Origin: Pseudomonas sp. URMO17WK12:I11
GTDB taxonomy: Bacteria; Pseudomonadota; Gammaproteobacteria; Pseudomonadales; Pseudomonadaceae
Length of the DNA stretch: 64,000 nt
Assembly: GCF_007677725.1 (NCBI RefSeq)
Contig: NZ_VEDF01000001.1
Location: forward strand, 389,457-453,456
Direction: 5' to 3'
A program made the translations under genes and the position numbers. Shown one piece after another: positions 27,231-36,631 of the stretch. The notes below the pieces were generated by a model. That model was not told where the DNA came from and ran no database searches. It saw only the letters and a list, made by a program, of their open reading frames with translations. Every line of letters begins with the position of its first letter. Position 1 is the first letter of the stretch.

Positions 27231-27257
27231 AACAAAGCCCTGTTTTACGGGCATTAG

Positions 27258-27287
27258 AAAGGGCGATCCGCAAGGGTCGCCCTTTTT
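27258..27287 (+). terminator. Terminator of tRNA-Val copy 2
   Basis: AAAGGGCGATCC (27258-27269), loop GCAA, GGGTCGCCC (27274-27282) then T5; it differs from the first terminator only in the tetraloop. Confidence 0.9.
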
Positions 27288-27387
27288 GCTTTCCGCTTGC
27301 TCACGAAGCAGCGTGTAACCTTTGGTCGCGGGCGGTGACTGCTGTGGCCGTGATAGAATCCGCCCCTTCGAATCTGGAGGTACGCGC

Positions 27388-27960
27388 GTGCGCAAACTGG
27401 TGGTGGTGTTGGCAGTGATGGCCCTGGTCGGCTGCGAAAACGAGGTCGAAGGCGTGCACAAGCAGGTCGCAGAGCACCTGCCCAATCCTGGCACCGCCAA
27501 GTTCGGCAACGTGCGCATCGACACGAAAGGCACCATTTGCGGCCAGGTGCGTAGCAAGGATGACGCCGGCCAGTACCTGGCTTATCGCAGCTACGTCGCA
27601 GTCAAGACTGGCGACGGCCAATACCAGATCATCGTCGCCGACGGCAGCAACGAACTGCGTATCCGCGAATACTGCGGCGGCGCAGAGCTGCAACGGCGCG
27701 CCGACGCACTGGCCGATCAGCCGGCCCCTGAAGGGTGGGATGTCGAGGTGATCCAGGGCGCCAACATGGGCGCGCTGAGCGACATGACTGCACGCTTGAT
27801 CGAGAAGGGCATTGCCTCTTCGGTGGAATACCGTGAGGGCAAGCCAGTGGTGTTGCTCGGCCCATTCCCCAGCAAGGCTGAGGCACAGGCGCGCCAGGCC
27901 GAAGTCATGGCCAAACTGGGTACCGATTCTGTGGTCATCCAGCACGGCGCGCAGCGTTAA
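27388..27960 (+). CDS. SPOR-domain lipoprotein
   Basis: 190 residues from GTG at 27388 with TGGAGG seven bases upstream. Lipobox ALVGC (about Cys14). The middle (30-110) has paired cysteines (TICGQV and REYCGG) and a compact domain. The last about 70 residues (VEVIQGANMGALSDMTARLI to GPFPSKAEAQARQAEVMAKL) resemble the SPOR domain, with the GPF strand, which binds denuded peptidoglycan at septa. Likely an envelope lipoprotein with a peptidoglycan-binding part; role in division is inferred. Confidence 0.68.
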   Translation: MRKLVVVLAVMALVGCENEVEGVHKQVAEHLPNPGTAKFGNVRIDTKGTICGQVRSKDDAGQYLAYRSYVAVKTGDGQYQIIVADGSNELRIREYCGGAELQRRADALADQPAPEGWDVEVIQGANMGALSDMTARLIEKGIASSVEYREGKPVVLLGPFPSKAEAQARQAEVMAKLGTDSVVIQHGAQR

Positions 27961-28021
27961 CTGTTATCTGTAGGCTTCCCCGGCTATGCTTGCCTTGAGC
28001 AAGCCAAACGGGGAGGGCCTC

Positions 28022-28447
28022 ATGTCTACGCTGGAACGGGCCATTGCCGTAGCCGCCAAGGCGCACGAAGGCCAATGTGACAAAGGCGGAGCGGCCTACA
28101 TTCTGCATCCGCTGCGGGTCATGATGCGGGTGAGCACGCCGGAGCAGCGTATCGTTGCCGTGCTGCACGATGTCCTTGAAGACACTTCGATGACCCTTTC
28201 GGACTTGGCCCGTGAGGGCTTTCCTCTGAAAATCCTTGCCGCCTTGCTGGCCCTGAGCCGTCACAGCGGCGAAAGCTACCAGGACTTCGTCGTGCGCCTG
28301 GGTAGCGACCCCTTGGCGCGCACGGTCAAACTGGCCGATCTAGCCGACAACAGTGACCTCACGCGCATCGCCATACCTGGCCCGGCCGACCTGGCGCGCC
28401 TGGCCCGTTACCGTGAAGCCAGCGCTTACCTGCAGGCGCTGGCCTGA
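28022..28447 (+). CDS. Stand-alone RelA/SpoT-type HD-domain hydrolase (small alarmone hydrolase-like)
   Basis: 141 residues from ATG at 28022, GGGAGGG upstream. The metal-dependent HD motifs of (p)ppGpp hydrolases are clear: KAHEGQ (His15), AYILHPLRVM (His29), VAVLHDVLEDT (His49-Asp50) and TVKLADLADNSD (Asp near 104). Length and order match small alarmone hydrolases (Mesh1-like) that lack the synthetase domain. It could remove the 3' diphosphate from ppGpp or act on NADPH or another nucleotide. The DUF1654 gene is convergent, 3 bp away. Confidence 0.8.
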   Translation: MSTLERAIAVAAKAHEGQCDKGGAAYILHPLRVMMRVSTPEQRIVAVLHDVLEDTSMTLSDLAREGFPLKILAALLALSRHSGESYQDFVVRLGSDPLARTVKLADLADNSDLTRIAIPGPADLARLARYREASAYLQALA

Positions 28448-28450
28448 GCT

Positions 28451-28693
28451 TCAGTCGTCCTTGGGGACTGTCCAGAACAGCTGAACGCCGCCGTCATCGC
28501 GGTGGGCGAGGGTAACGTTATCGTTTTCGGCGATTTCCTCGAGCAGTGTTTCCCAGTCGTCTGGCGATTCGTGTTCCAGGCGGAAGATCAATGCGGCACG
28601 GCTGCGCTGGGCCAGGGGGTTGTTGATGATCTTCTGAATGCGCAGGCCCATTTGCTGGTAACTGCTGGCAGCTGCGGATGCGGTAGTGGCCAC
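28451..28693 (-). CDS. DUF1654 protein, probable LexA target
   Basis: 80 residues; GTG at 28693 has AAGGAA nine bases upstream and gives the usual start of the family, ATTASAAASSYQQMGLRIQK. The conserved core IQKIINNPLAQRSRAALIFR to EENDNVTLAHRDDGGVQLFW (about 19-77) identifies DUF1654, a Pseudomonas-specific small protein of unknown function. A LexA-like palindrome lies 22-37 bp upstream of the start. Confidence 0.85.
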   Translation of the reverse strand: MATTASAAASSYQQMGLRIQKIINNPLAQRSRAALIFRLEHESPDDWETLLEEIAENDNVTLAHRDDGGVQLFWTVPKDD

Positions 28694-28714
28694 GGGTGGC
28701 GATTCCTTGTTGTG

Positions 28715-28730
28715 CTGTACGTGCGTACAG
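28715..28730 (-). promoter_or_regulatory. LexA-like operator before the DUF1654 gene
   Basis: CTGTACGTGCGTACAG is a 16-bp palindrome except for its centre pair, with CTG-N10-CAG. On the minus strand the flank is GAAATACTGTAC, the same as at the PL7 gene (2185). It also contains GTAC repeats related to the P. putida LexA2 motif GTAC-N4-GTGC, so either LexA protein is possible. Confidence 0.6.
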
Positions 28731-28798
28731 TATTTCACGGCAGGTGTTTTCGCAACTGGTACACTGACGCTTCGCTGTTCTTTCTACGGAGTCTGTTG

Positions 28799-29290
28799 AT
28801 GAGCGCCCTTACTTTCCGCCAACCCCGCCTGCAAGACGCTGAACGCTGCTTCGACATCGAGATCAGCGCCTATGAAGGCGACGAGGCGGCAACCCTCGAC
28901 AAGATCCGCACGCGGATCAGCCAATACCCCCAAGGGTTTCTATTGCTGGAAGATCAGCAGGGCATCGTCGGCTTCATCAACAGCGGCTGCGCCCATCAGG
29001 TAGTGATGTCGGACGAGGCGTTCAAGGAGCTTGTCGGGCACGACCCAGACGCGCCCAATGTGGTCATCATGTCGGTCGTGGTCGACCCCGCTCACCAGGG
29101 CAGAGGTTATGCCGGCCAGCTGATGACAGCGTTCATTGCGCAGATGAAAGGGTACGGCAAGCAGACCATTCATTTGATGTGCAAAGAACAGCATGTGCAG
29201 CTGTACCGCAAGATGGGCTATCGGTACGTTCAGCCATCGCCTTCGGAGCATGGCGGCATGGCCTGGCACGAGATGGTCATGGAGCTGTAA
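28799..29290 (+). CDS. GNAT family N-acetyltransferase
   Basis: 163 residues from ATG at 28799 (TACGGAG upstream). Motif A VVIMSVVVDPAHQGRGYAGQ (about 96-115) with the Q/R-x-x-G-x-G acetyl-CoA loop, and motif B LMCKEQHVQLYRKMGYR. The opening FRQPRLQDAERCFDIEISAYEGDEA is similar to arylalkylamine-type acetyltransferases (AANAT-like). Substrate unknown. Ends 20 bp before a strong bidirectional terminator shared with ansB. Confidence 0.85.
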   Translation: MSALTFRQPRLQDAERCFDIEISAYEGDEAATLDKIRTRISQYPQGFLLLEDQQGIVGFINSGCAHQVVMSDEAFKELVGHDPDAPNVVIMSVVVDPAHQGRGYAGQLMTAFIAQMKGYGKQTIHLMCKEQHVQLYRKMGYRYVQPSPSEHGGMAWHEMVMEL

Positions 29291-29310
29291 CGCGTAGCAC
29301 GTGGCGATGA

Positions 29311-29338
29311 AAAATGGGGCGCTGCTGCGCCCCATTTT
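29311..29338. terminator. Bidirectional terminator between the GNAT gene and ansB
   Basis: AAAATGGGGCGC (29311-29322), loop TGCT, GCGCCCCATTTT (29327-29338), perfect 12-bp stem with T-rich ends on both strands. Confidence 0.9.
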
Positions 29339-29353
29339 GATTCTCGGGATGGA

Positions 29354-30736
<1,383 letters not shown>

Positions 30737-30738
30737 TC

Positions 30739-31695
30739 ATGAAGCTGCCATTCCCCGGCCGTCTCCTGGCCCTCGCCGTTGTCTCCTCGCTGTCCCTGGC
30801 TGTGCCGCTGGCGGCTGCCCACGCTGAAGAGCAACCCAAAGTCGCCTTGGTCATGAAGTCACTCGCCAATGAGTTTTTCCGCACCATGGAAGACGGTGCC
30901 AAGGACTATCAGAAAGCCCATCCTGCTGATTTCGAGCTGGTGGCCAACGGCATCAAGAACGAAACCGACACGGGTGAGCAGATTCGCATCGTCGAGCAAA
31001 TGGTCAATTCCGGCGCCAAGGCGCTGGTGATCGCGCCAGCTGACTCCAAGGCACTGGTTTCGGTGGTGAAAAAGGCCATGGACAAAGGCGTGATCGTGAT
31101 CAACATCGACAACCGCCTGGACCCCGAGCTGCTCAAGAGCAAAGGCATCAGCGTTCCGTTCGTCGGCCCGGATAATCGCAAGGGCGCACGCATGGTCGGC
31201 GAATACCTGGCCCAGCAGAAGCTCAAGGCCGGTGATCAGGTCGGCATCATCGAAGGCGTGCCAACCACCACCAACGCTCAGCAGCGTACCGCCGGTTTCA
31301 AGGACGCCATGACCAGTGCCGACATGAAGATCGTCTCGGTACAGTCCGGCAACTGGGAGATCGACAAGGGTAACGCGGTGGCTGCCTCGATGCTCAACGA
31401 GTACCCAGACCTCAAGGCACTGCTGGCCGGCAACGACAGCATGGCACTCGGCGCCGTTTCGGCAGTGCGCGCGGCGGGCAAGACCGGCCAGGTGCAGGTG
31501 GTTGGCTACGACAACATCAATGCCATCAAGCCCATGCTCAAGGACGGTCGCGTGCTCGCCACCCTCGACCAGGCCGCTAGCCAGCAGGCGGTGTATGGCA
31601 TTCAGGCGGCGCTGCAGATCCTCAAGGGCGAGAAACCGAACGTCGACGCCGACAACGTCATTCAGACGCCGGTCGAACTCATCACCCAGCCCTGA
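30739..31695 (+). CDS. rbsB: Ribose ABC transporter substrate-binding protein RbsB
   Basis: 318 residues. Signal peptide ending AHA-EEQ. A two-lobed sugar-binding fold: KVALVMKSLANEFFRTMEDG at the mature start, LVIAPADSKALVSVV, VINIDNRLD, FVGPDNRKGARMVGEYL and QVVGYDNINAIKPML, all ribose-binding-type blocks. First gene of the rbs operon, directly downstream of the promoter-operator. Confidence 0.95.
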   Translation: MKLPFPGRLLALAVVSSLSLAVPLAAAHAEEQPKVALVMKSLANEFFRTMEDGAKDYQKAHPADFELVANGIKNETDTGEQIRIVEQMVNSGAKALVIAPADSKALVSVVKKAMDKGVIVINIDNRLDPELLKSKGISVPFVGPDNRKGARMVGEYLAQQKLKAGDQVGIIEGVPTTTNAQQRTAGFKDAMTSADMKIVSVQSGNWEIDKGNAVAASMLNEYPDLKALLAGNDSMALGAVSAVRAAGKTGQVQVVGYDNINAIKPMLKDGRVLATLDQAASQQAVYGIQAALQILKGEKPNVDADNVIQTPVELITQP

Positions 31696-31713
31696 TCCTC
31701 GGGAGTGACGGCC

Positions 31714-33267
31714 ATGCCTGAAGCGGCCAACGAAGTGGTGCTCGCCGCCAGCGCGCTGGGCAAACGCTACGCCCAGCCGGTGCTGGCCGAGGTCAGCCTG
31801 AGCCTGCACGCCGGTGAAGTGCTGGCGCTGACCGGTGAGAACGGCGCGGGCAAAAGTACCTTGTCCAAGCTCATCTGCGGGTTGGAAAGCCCCAGCACCG
31901 GGCAGATGCATTATCGCGGTCAAGCCTATGCGCCGGCCAGCCGCAGCGAGGCCGAGCGCCTGGGCGTGCGCATGGTGATGCAGGAACTCAACTTGCTGCC
32001 AACCTTGACGGTGGCGGAAAACCTGTTCCTCGACAACCTGCCCAGCCGTTTCGGCTGGATCAGCCACAAGCGCCTGCGTCAGCTGGCCACTGCCGCCATG
32101 GCCCAGGTCGGGCTCGATGCCATCGACCCTGACACGCCAGTGGGCGAGCTGGGCATCGGTCATCAGCAAATGGTCGAGATTGCGCGCAACCTGATCGGCG
32201 ATTGCCGCGTGCTGATCCTCGATGAGCCCACGGCCATGCTCACGGCCCGCGAAGTCGAATTGCTGTTCACCCAGATCGAGCGCTTGCGTCAGCGCGGCGT
32301 GGCGATCGTGTACATCTCCCACCGCCTCGAGGAGTTGCAGCGCGTGGCACAGCGCATCGTCGTGCTGCGCGACGGCACGCTGGTGTGCGACGAGCCGATT
32401 CAGCGCTACAGCAGCGCCGAGCTGGTCAATCTGATGGTCGGCCGCGAGCTGGGCGAGCACATCGATCTGGGCCGGCGCCGCCTCGGCGCGGCGTTGCTCA
32501 AGGTCGACAACCTGTGCCGCGGCGACAAGGTGCGGGATGTATCGCTGCAGGTCAGGGCAGGGGAGATCTTCGGCATCTCCGGGCTGATCGGTGCCGGACG
32601 CACCGAGCTGCTGCGCCTGATCTACGGCGCCGACCGCGCCGACAGTGGCAGTATCCAGATTGGCCAGCCACTCCAGGCGGTCAACATCGACTCACCGAAG
32701 GCAGCGGTAAAAGCGGGCATTGCCTTGATCACCGAGGACCGCAAGGGCGAAGGCCTGCTGCTGACCCAGTCGATCAGTGCCAACATCGCGCTGGGCAACC
32801 TGCCGGCCGTGTCCCGTGCCGGGGTGCTCGATGGCGCGGCCGAACAGGCCTTGGCCGAACGCCAGATCAGCGCCATGCGCATCCGCAGTGCCAATGCGGC
32901 GCAGACGGTGGCAGAGCTGTCTGGCGGCAACCAGCAGAAAGTGGTGATCGGCCGCTGGCTGGAGCGTGATTGCCAGGTGCTGCTGTTCGATGAACCGACC
33001 CGCGGCATCGACGTCGGTGCCAAGTTCGATATCTATGGCTTGCTGGCCGAGCTCGCACGCCAGGGCAAGGCCTTGGTGATGGTGTCCAGCGACCTGCGCG
33101 AGTTGATGCTGATCTGCGACCGCATCGCCGTGATCTCGGCCGGTCGTCTGATCGATACGTTCGACCGTGAGCACTGGAGCCAGGATCAACTGCTCGCTGC
33201 TGCCTTCGCCGGTTACCAGAAACGTGATGCCTTGCTGCATGACGCAGCGCCCAGGATGGATGCATGA
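31714..33267 (+). CDS. rbsA: Ribose ABC transporter ATP-binding protein RbsA
   Basis: 517 residues; ATG at 31714 is 9 bases after GGGAG (a GTG at 31705 would overlap that site). Two ATPase halves: Walker A TGENGAGKSTLSKLI and Walker B RVLILDEPTAML in the first, degenerate P-loop SGLIGAGRTELLRLI plus signature ELSGGNQQKVVIGRWL and Walker B LLFDEPTRGIDVG in the second. The fused double-ATPase layout is typical of sugar importers of the RbsA/XylG/MglA group. Stop overlaps rbsC start (ATGA). Confidence 0.96.
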   Translation: MPEAANEVVLAASALGKRYAQPVLAEVSLSLHAGEVLALTGENGAGKSTLSKLICGLESPSTGQMHYRGQAYAPASRSEAERLGVRMVMQELNLLPTLTVAENLFLDNLPSRFGWISHKRLRQLATAAMAQVGLDAIDPDTPVGELGIGHQQMVEIARNLIGDCRVLILDEPTAMLTAREVELLFTQIERLRQRGVAIVYISHRLEELQRVAQRIVVLRDGTLVCDEPIQRYSSAELVNLMVGRELGEHIDLGRRRLGAALLKVDNLCRGDKVRDVSLQVRAGEIFGISGLIGAGRTELLRLIYGADRADSGSIQIGQPLQAVNIDSPKAAVKAGIALITEDRKGEGLLLTQSISANIALGNLPAVSRAGVLDGAAEQALAERQISAMRIRSANAAQTVAELSGGNQQKVVIGRWLERDCQVLLFDEPTRGIDVGAKFDIYGLLAELARQGKALVMVSSDLRELMLICDRIAVISAGRLIDTFDREHWSQDQLLAAAFAGYQKRDALLHDAAPRMDA

Positions 33268-34256
33268 AAACCACACCACTCGATACAACCGGCGCCCCGG
33301 CGCGTCGCAGCGGCACCTATTTCGGCCTGGGCACCTACCTGGGCTTGGCCGGCGCCTTGCTGGCGATGATCGTGCTGTTCTCGTTCTTGAGCAGCCACTT
33401 CTGGTCGTACGCCACCTTCAGCACCTTGGCCAACCAGATCCCTGATCTGATGGTGCTGGCCGTGGGCATGACCTTCGTGCTGATCATCGGTGGCATCGAC
33501 CTGTCGGTCGGTTCGGTCCTGGCCCTCGCAGCCTCGACCGTCAGCGTGGCGATGCTGGGCTGGGGCTGGAGCGTGCTGCCGGCGGCCTTGCTGGGTATGG
33601 CCATCGCGGCCCTGGCCGGCAGCATCACCGGTGCCGTCACCGTTGCCTGGCGCATCCCGTCCTTCATCGTGTCGCTCGGTGTGCTGGAGATGGCCCGAGG
33701 CCTGGCCTATCAGTTCACCGATTCGCGCACCGCTTACATCGGCGATGCCTTCGCCTGGTTTTCCGAGCCGTTCGCCTTCGGCATTTCGCCGGCCTTCGTG
33801 ATTGCCTTGCTGGTCATCGTACTGGCGCAGCTGGTGCTCACCCGGACGGTGTTCGGCCGCTACCTGATCGGTATTGGCACCAATGAAGAGGCTGTGCGTC
33901 TGGCGGGTATCGACCCGCGGCCTTACAAGGTCTTGGTGTTTGCCCTGATGGGCCTGCTCGCGGGCCTGGCCGCGCTGTTTCAGATTTCGCGCCTGGAGGC
34001 CGCCGACCCCAACGCAGGTTCGGGCCTGGAGCTGCAGGTGATCGCTGCCGTGGTGATTGGCGGCACCAGCCTGATGGGCGGGCGCGGCTCGGTGATCAGC
34101 ACGTTCTTTGGTGTGCTGATCATTTCGGTGCTCGCCGCAGGGCTTGCGCAGATCGGTGCTTCCGAGCCCACCAAGCGCATCATCACCGGGGCGGTGATCG
34201 TCATCGCCGTGGTGCTCGACACCTACCGTAGCCGGCGTGCAGGCCGGCGGAACTGA
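33264..34256 (+). CDS. rbsC: Ribose ABC transporter permease RbsC
   Basis: 330 residues, about nine or ten helices, ATG overlapping the rbsA stop. Family signatures GMTFVLIIGGIDLSVGSVLA, VSLGVLEMARGL and LLAGLAALFQISRLEAADP, then GSGLELQVIAAVVIGGTSLMGGRGSVI are present. Pairs with RbsA and RbsB for ribose import across the inner membrane. Confidence 0.96.
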   Translation: MKTTPLDTTGAPARRSGTYFGLGTYLGLAGALLAMIVLFSFLSSHFWSYATFSTLANQIPDLMVLAVGMTFVLIIGGIDLSVGSVLALAASTVSVAMLGWGWSVLPAALLGMAIAALAGSITGAVTVAWRIPSFIVSLGVLEMARGLAYQFTDSRTAYIGDAFAWFSEPFAFGISPAFVIALLVIVLAQLVLTRTVFGRYLIGIGTNEEAVRLAGIDPRPYKVLVFALMGLLAGLAALFQISRLEAADPNAGSGLELQVIAAVVIGGTSLMGGRGSVISTFFGVLIISVLAAGLAQIGASEPTKRIITGAVIVIAVVLDTYRSRRAGRRN

Positions 34257-34260
34257 CAAC

Positions 34261-35283
34261 ATGGCCACCATCAAAGATGTCGCTGCCCTGGCGGGCATTT
34301 CCTACACCACGGTGTCGCATGTGCTGAACAAGACGCGTCCGGTCAGCGAGCAGGTCCGGCTCAAGGTAGAGGCCGCGATCCTCGAGCTCGACTACGTGCC
34401 CAGCGCCGTGGCGCGCTCACTCAAGGCGCGCAGCACGGCGACCATCGGCCTGCTCGTGCCCAGTAGCGTCAACCCCTATTTCGCCGAATTGGCGCGCGGC
34501 ATCGAGGATGCCTGCGAACGCAACGGCTACTGCGTGATCCTGTGCAACTCCGATGACAACCCGCAGAAACAGCGCAGCTACTTGCGGGTGTTGCTGGAAA
34601 AACGCATCGACGGCCTGGTGGTGGCATCGGTGGGCGAGGACGCCGACCTGTTGCAGAGCCTGGCCGGTGTGCGCACGCCCATGGTCATCGTCGACCGCGA
34701 ACTCGAGGGCGTCGATGCCGATCTGGTGCGCATCGACCACGAACAAGGCGGCTACCTGGCAACCCGACATCTGCTGGATCTGGGTCACCGTGATATCGCC
34801 TACATCGGTGGCCCCGCCGAAACCGGTGTCAGTCAGCTGCGCCTGCGCGGTTTTCGCCGGGCGATGGCTGAAGCACAGGCACCGGTCGCCGCCGAGCGCG
34901 AGCTGCACTGCGACTTCACCAGCCCCGGTGGCCATGCCGCAGCCGGGCGCTTGCTCGATGGCGAACGCCCGACGGCCATCTTCGCCGGCAATGACATGAT
35001 CGGTTTCGGCGTGTTGCGTGCGGCAGCCGAGCGCAATATTGACGTGCCCGGTGAGCTGTCGGTGATTGGCTTCGACGACATCGAGCTGAGCCGTTATGTG
35101 TACCCACCGTTGACCACCGTGGGTCAATCGATCCGCGAGTTGGGTGAAAGCGCCGCCGCCTTATTGCTGTCGCGCATCGCCGTGCCACGTGCTGGCGCTG
35201 CCGAGCAGCGCATTGTCGAGCCGCGCATCGTGCCGCGCGAATCCACCGGGCCGCGCCCGGATTTGTTCAATGATTACCGCTAA
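34261..35283 (+). CDS. rbsR: LacI-family repressor RbsR
   Basis: 340 residues from ATG at 34261. Helix-turn-helix MATIKDVAALAGISYTTVSH with hinge helix PSAVARSLKARSTATIGLL, then the periplasmic-binding-like effector domain (TPMVIVDRELEGVDADLVRI, PTAIFAGNDMIGFGVL, SVIGFDDIELSRY). It should bind GCAAACGTTTGC upstream of rbsB and release on ribose. It lies inside the operon it controls, giving feedback. Confidence 0.95.
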   Translation: MATIKDVAALAGISYTTVSHVLNKTRPVSEQVRLKVEAAILELDYVPSAVARSLKARSTATIGLLVPSSVNPYFAELARGIEDACERNGYCVILCNSDDNPQKQRSYLRVLLEKRIDGLVVASVGEDADLLQSLAGVRTPMVIVDRELEGVDADLVRIDHEQGGYLATRHLLDLGHRDIAYIGGPAETGVSQLRLRGFRRAMAEAQAPVAAERELHCDFTSPGGHAAAGRLLDGERPTAIFAGNDMIGFGVLRAAAERNIDVPGELSVIGFDDIELSRYVYPPLTTVGQSIRELGESAAALLLSRIAVPRAGAAEQRIVEPRIVPRESTGPRPDLFNDYR

Positions 35284-35292
35284 GGAATTGCA

Positions 35293-36201
35293 ATGAGTGC
35301 CAAGGTCGTGGTGGTCGGGAGCCTGAATATGGACCTGGTGGCCCGCGCTCAGCGGCTGCCAAGGCCGGGCGAAACCCTTGCCGGGGAGCAGTTTTTCACC
35401 GTGCCTGGCGGCAAGGGCGCCAACCAGGCGGTAGCCGTGGCCCGCCTGGGCGCAAGCGTTGCCATGGTGGGCAATGTTGGCGATGACGCCTATGGCCAGC
35501 AGTTGCGCCAGGCGTTGCAGGCTGAAGGGGTCGAGTGCCAGGCGGTGAGCGTCTGTCCAGGCAGTTCCAGCGGCGTGGCGCTGATCACGGTCGATGCTGC
35601 CAGCCAGAACTGTATCGTCATCATACCCGGCGGCAATGGCCTGCTGACGCCTGCCTCGGTACAGCGTTTCGATGCCCTGCTGCAGGCGGCCGAGGTCATC
35701 ATCTGCCAGCTGGAAGTGCCTGCCGAGACGGTAGCCTGGACGCTTGCCCGAGGTCGCGAGCTCGGCAAGCAGGTCATCCTCAATCCCGCCCCGGCTACAG
35801 GGCCGCTGCCGCCGGATTGGTTCGCCAACATCGATTATCTAACGCCGAACGAAAGCGAGGCCGGGGCGTTGACCGGTGAGCCGGTCACCGACCTGGACAG
35901 CGCCCGCCGCGCCGGTGAGCGCCTGTTGCACATGGGCGCTGGCAAGGTCATCGTCACCTTGGGCGCGCAGGGCGCATTGCTGGTCGAGCGTGCCGGCAGT
36001 CGGCATTTTCCGGCGCCGCACGTGCGACCGCTGGATACCACGGCGGCCGGTGACACCTTCATTGGCGGTTTTGCCGCAGCGCTGGTGCAAGGCCAGACGC
36101 AGGACCAGGCCATCGCCTTCGGTCAGCGTGCGGCAGCCTTGTCGGTCACCCGCGCCGGGGCGCAGCCGTCGATTCCGTACTTGGCGGAGCTCATCCCATG
36201 A
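35293..36201 (+). CDS. rbsK: Ribokinase RbsK
   Basis: 302 residues, AAGGAA before ATG. PfkB family: N-terminal [22 protein letters not shown], substrate loop [17 protein letters not shown], PfkB signature and catalytic base [20 protein letters not shown] (Asp in TAAGD). Converts D-ribose and ATP to ribose-5-phosphate. Stop overlaps rbsD start (ATGA). Confidence 0.96.
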   Translation: MSAKVVVVGSLNMDLVARAQRLPRPGETLAGEQFFTVPGGKGANQAVAVARLGASVAMVGNVGDDAYGQQLRQALQAEGVECQAVSVCPGSSSGVALITVDAASQNCIVIIPGGNGLLTPASVQRFDALLQAAEVIICQLEVPAETVAWTLARGRELGKQVILNPAPATGPLPPDWFANIDYLTPNESEAGALTGEPVTDLDSARRAGERLLHMGAGKVIVTLGAQGALLVERAGSRHFPAPHVRPLDTTAAGDTFIGGFAAALVQGQTQDQAIAFGQRAAALSVTRAGAQPSIPYLAELIP

Positions 36202-36596
36202 AAAAGACCGCGTTGCTGAACATCGCCCTGTCGCGCACCATCGCCGGGATGGGGCACGGTGACATCTTGGTGATCGGTGATGCCGGGTTGCCGGTACCGC
36301 CTGGGGTCGAACTGATTGACTTGGCGTTGTGCCCGGGCATCCCCGATTTCACCAGCGTACTGCGCGCGGTATTGAGCGAGCTGCAGGTAGAGCGGCACGT
36401 TCTGGCTGAACAGATGCAAGCGGTGGTGCCGCCGGCGCTGGTCGAGATCGAGCGTCTGAAAGGCAAGCTCGGCAAGCGCGAATGGCTCGATCACGAAGCC
36501 TTCAAGCAGCTGACCCGCAATGCCCGGGCCATCGTGCGTACCGGCGAGTGTCAGCCCTACAGCAACATCGCCCTGGTCTCCGGCGTGACCTTTTAA
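36198..36596 (+). CDS. rbsD: D-ribose pyranase RbsD
   Basis: 132 residues. Catalytic His20 in [21 protein letters not shown] and the C-terminal [18 protein letters not shown] are diagnostic. It interconverts beta-pyranose and furanose ribose, making the form used by ribokinase. ATG overlaps the rbsK stop by four bases. Confidence 0.95.
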   Translation: MKKTALLNIALSRTIAGMGHGDILVIGDAGLPVPPGVELIDLALCPGIPDFTSVLRAVLSELQVERHVLAEQMQAVVPPALVEIERLKGKLGKREWLDHEAFKQLTRNARAIVRTGECQPYSNIALVSGVTF

Positions 36597-36631
36597 CGCC
36601 GCATGTTTTCTTTCGGCAACAGGAGTGCCCC

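Noticed and set aside
30859..32460. A 533-codon frame antisense to rbsB/rbsA
   Set aside because: Low-complexity, His- and Gly-rich mirror of rbs coding DNA; no start signal.
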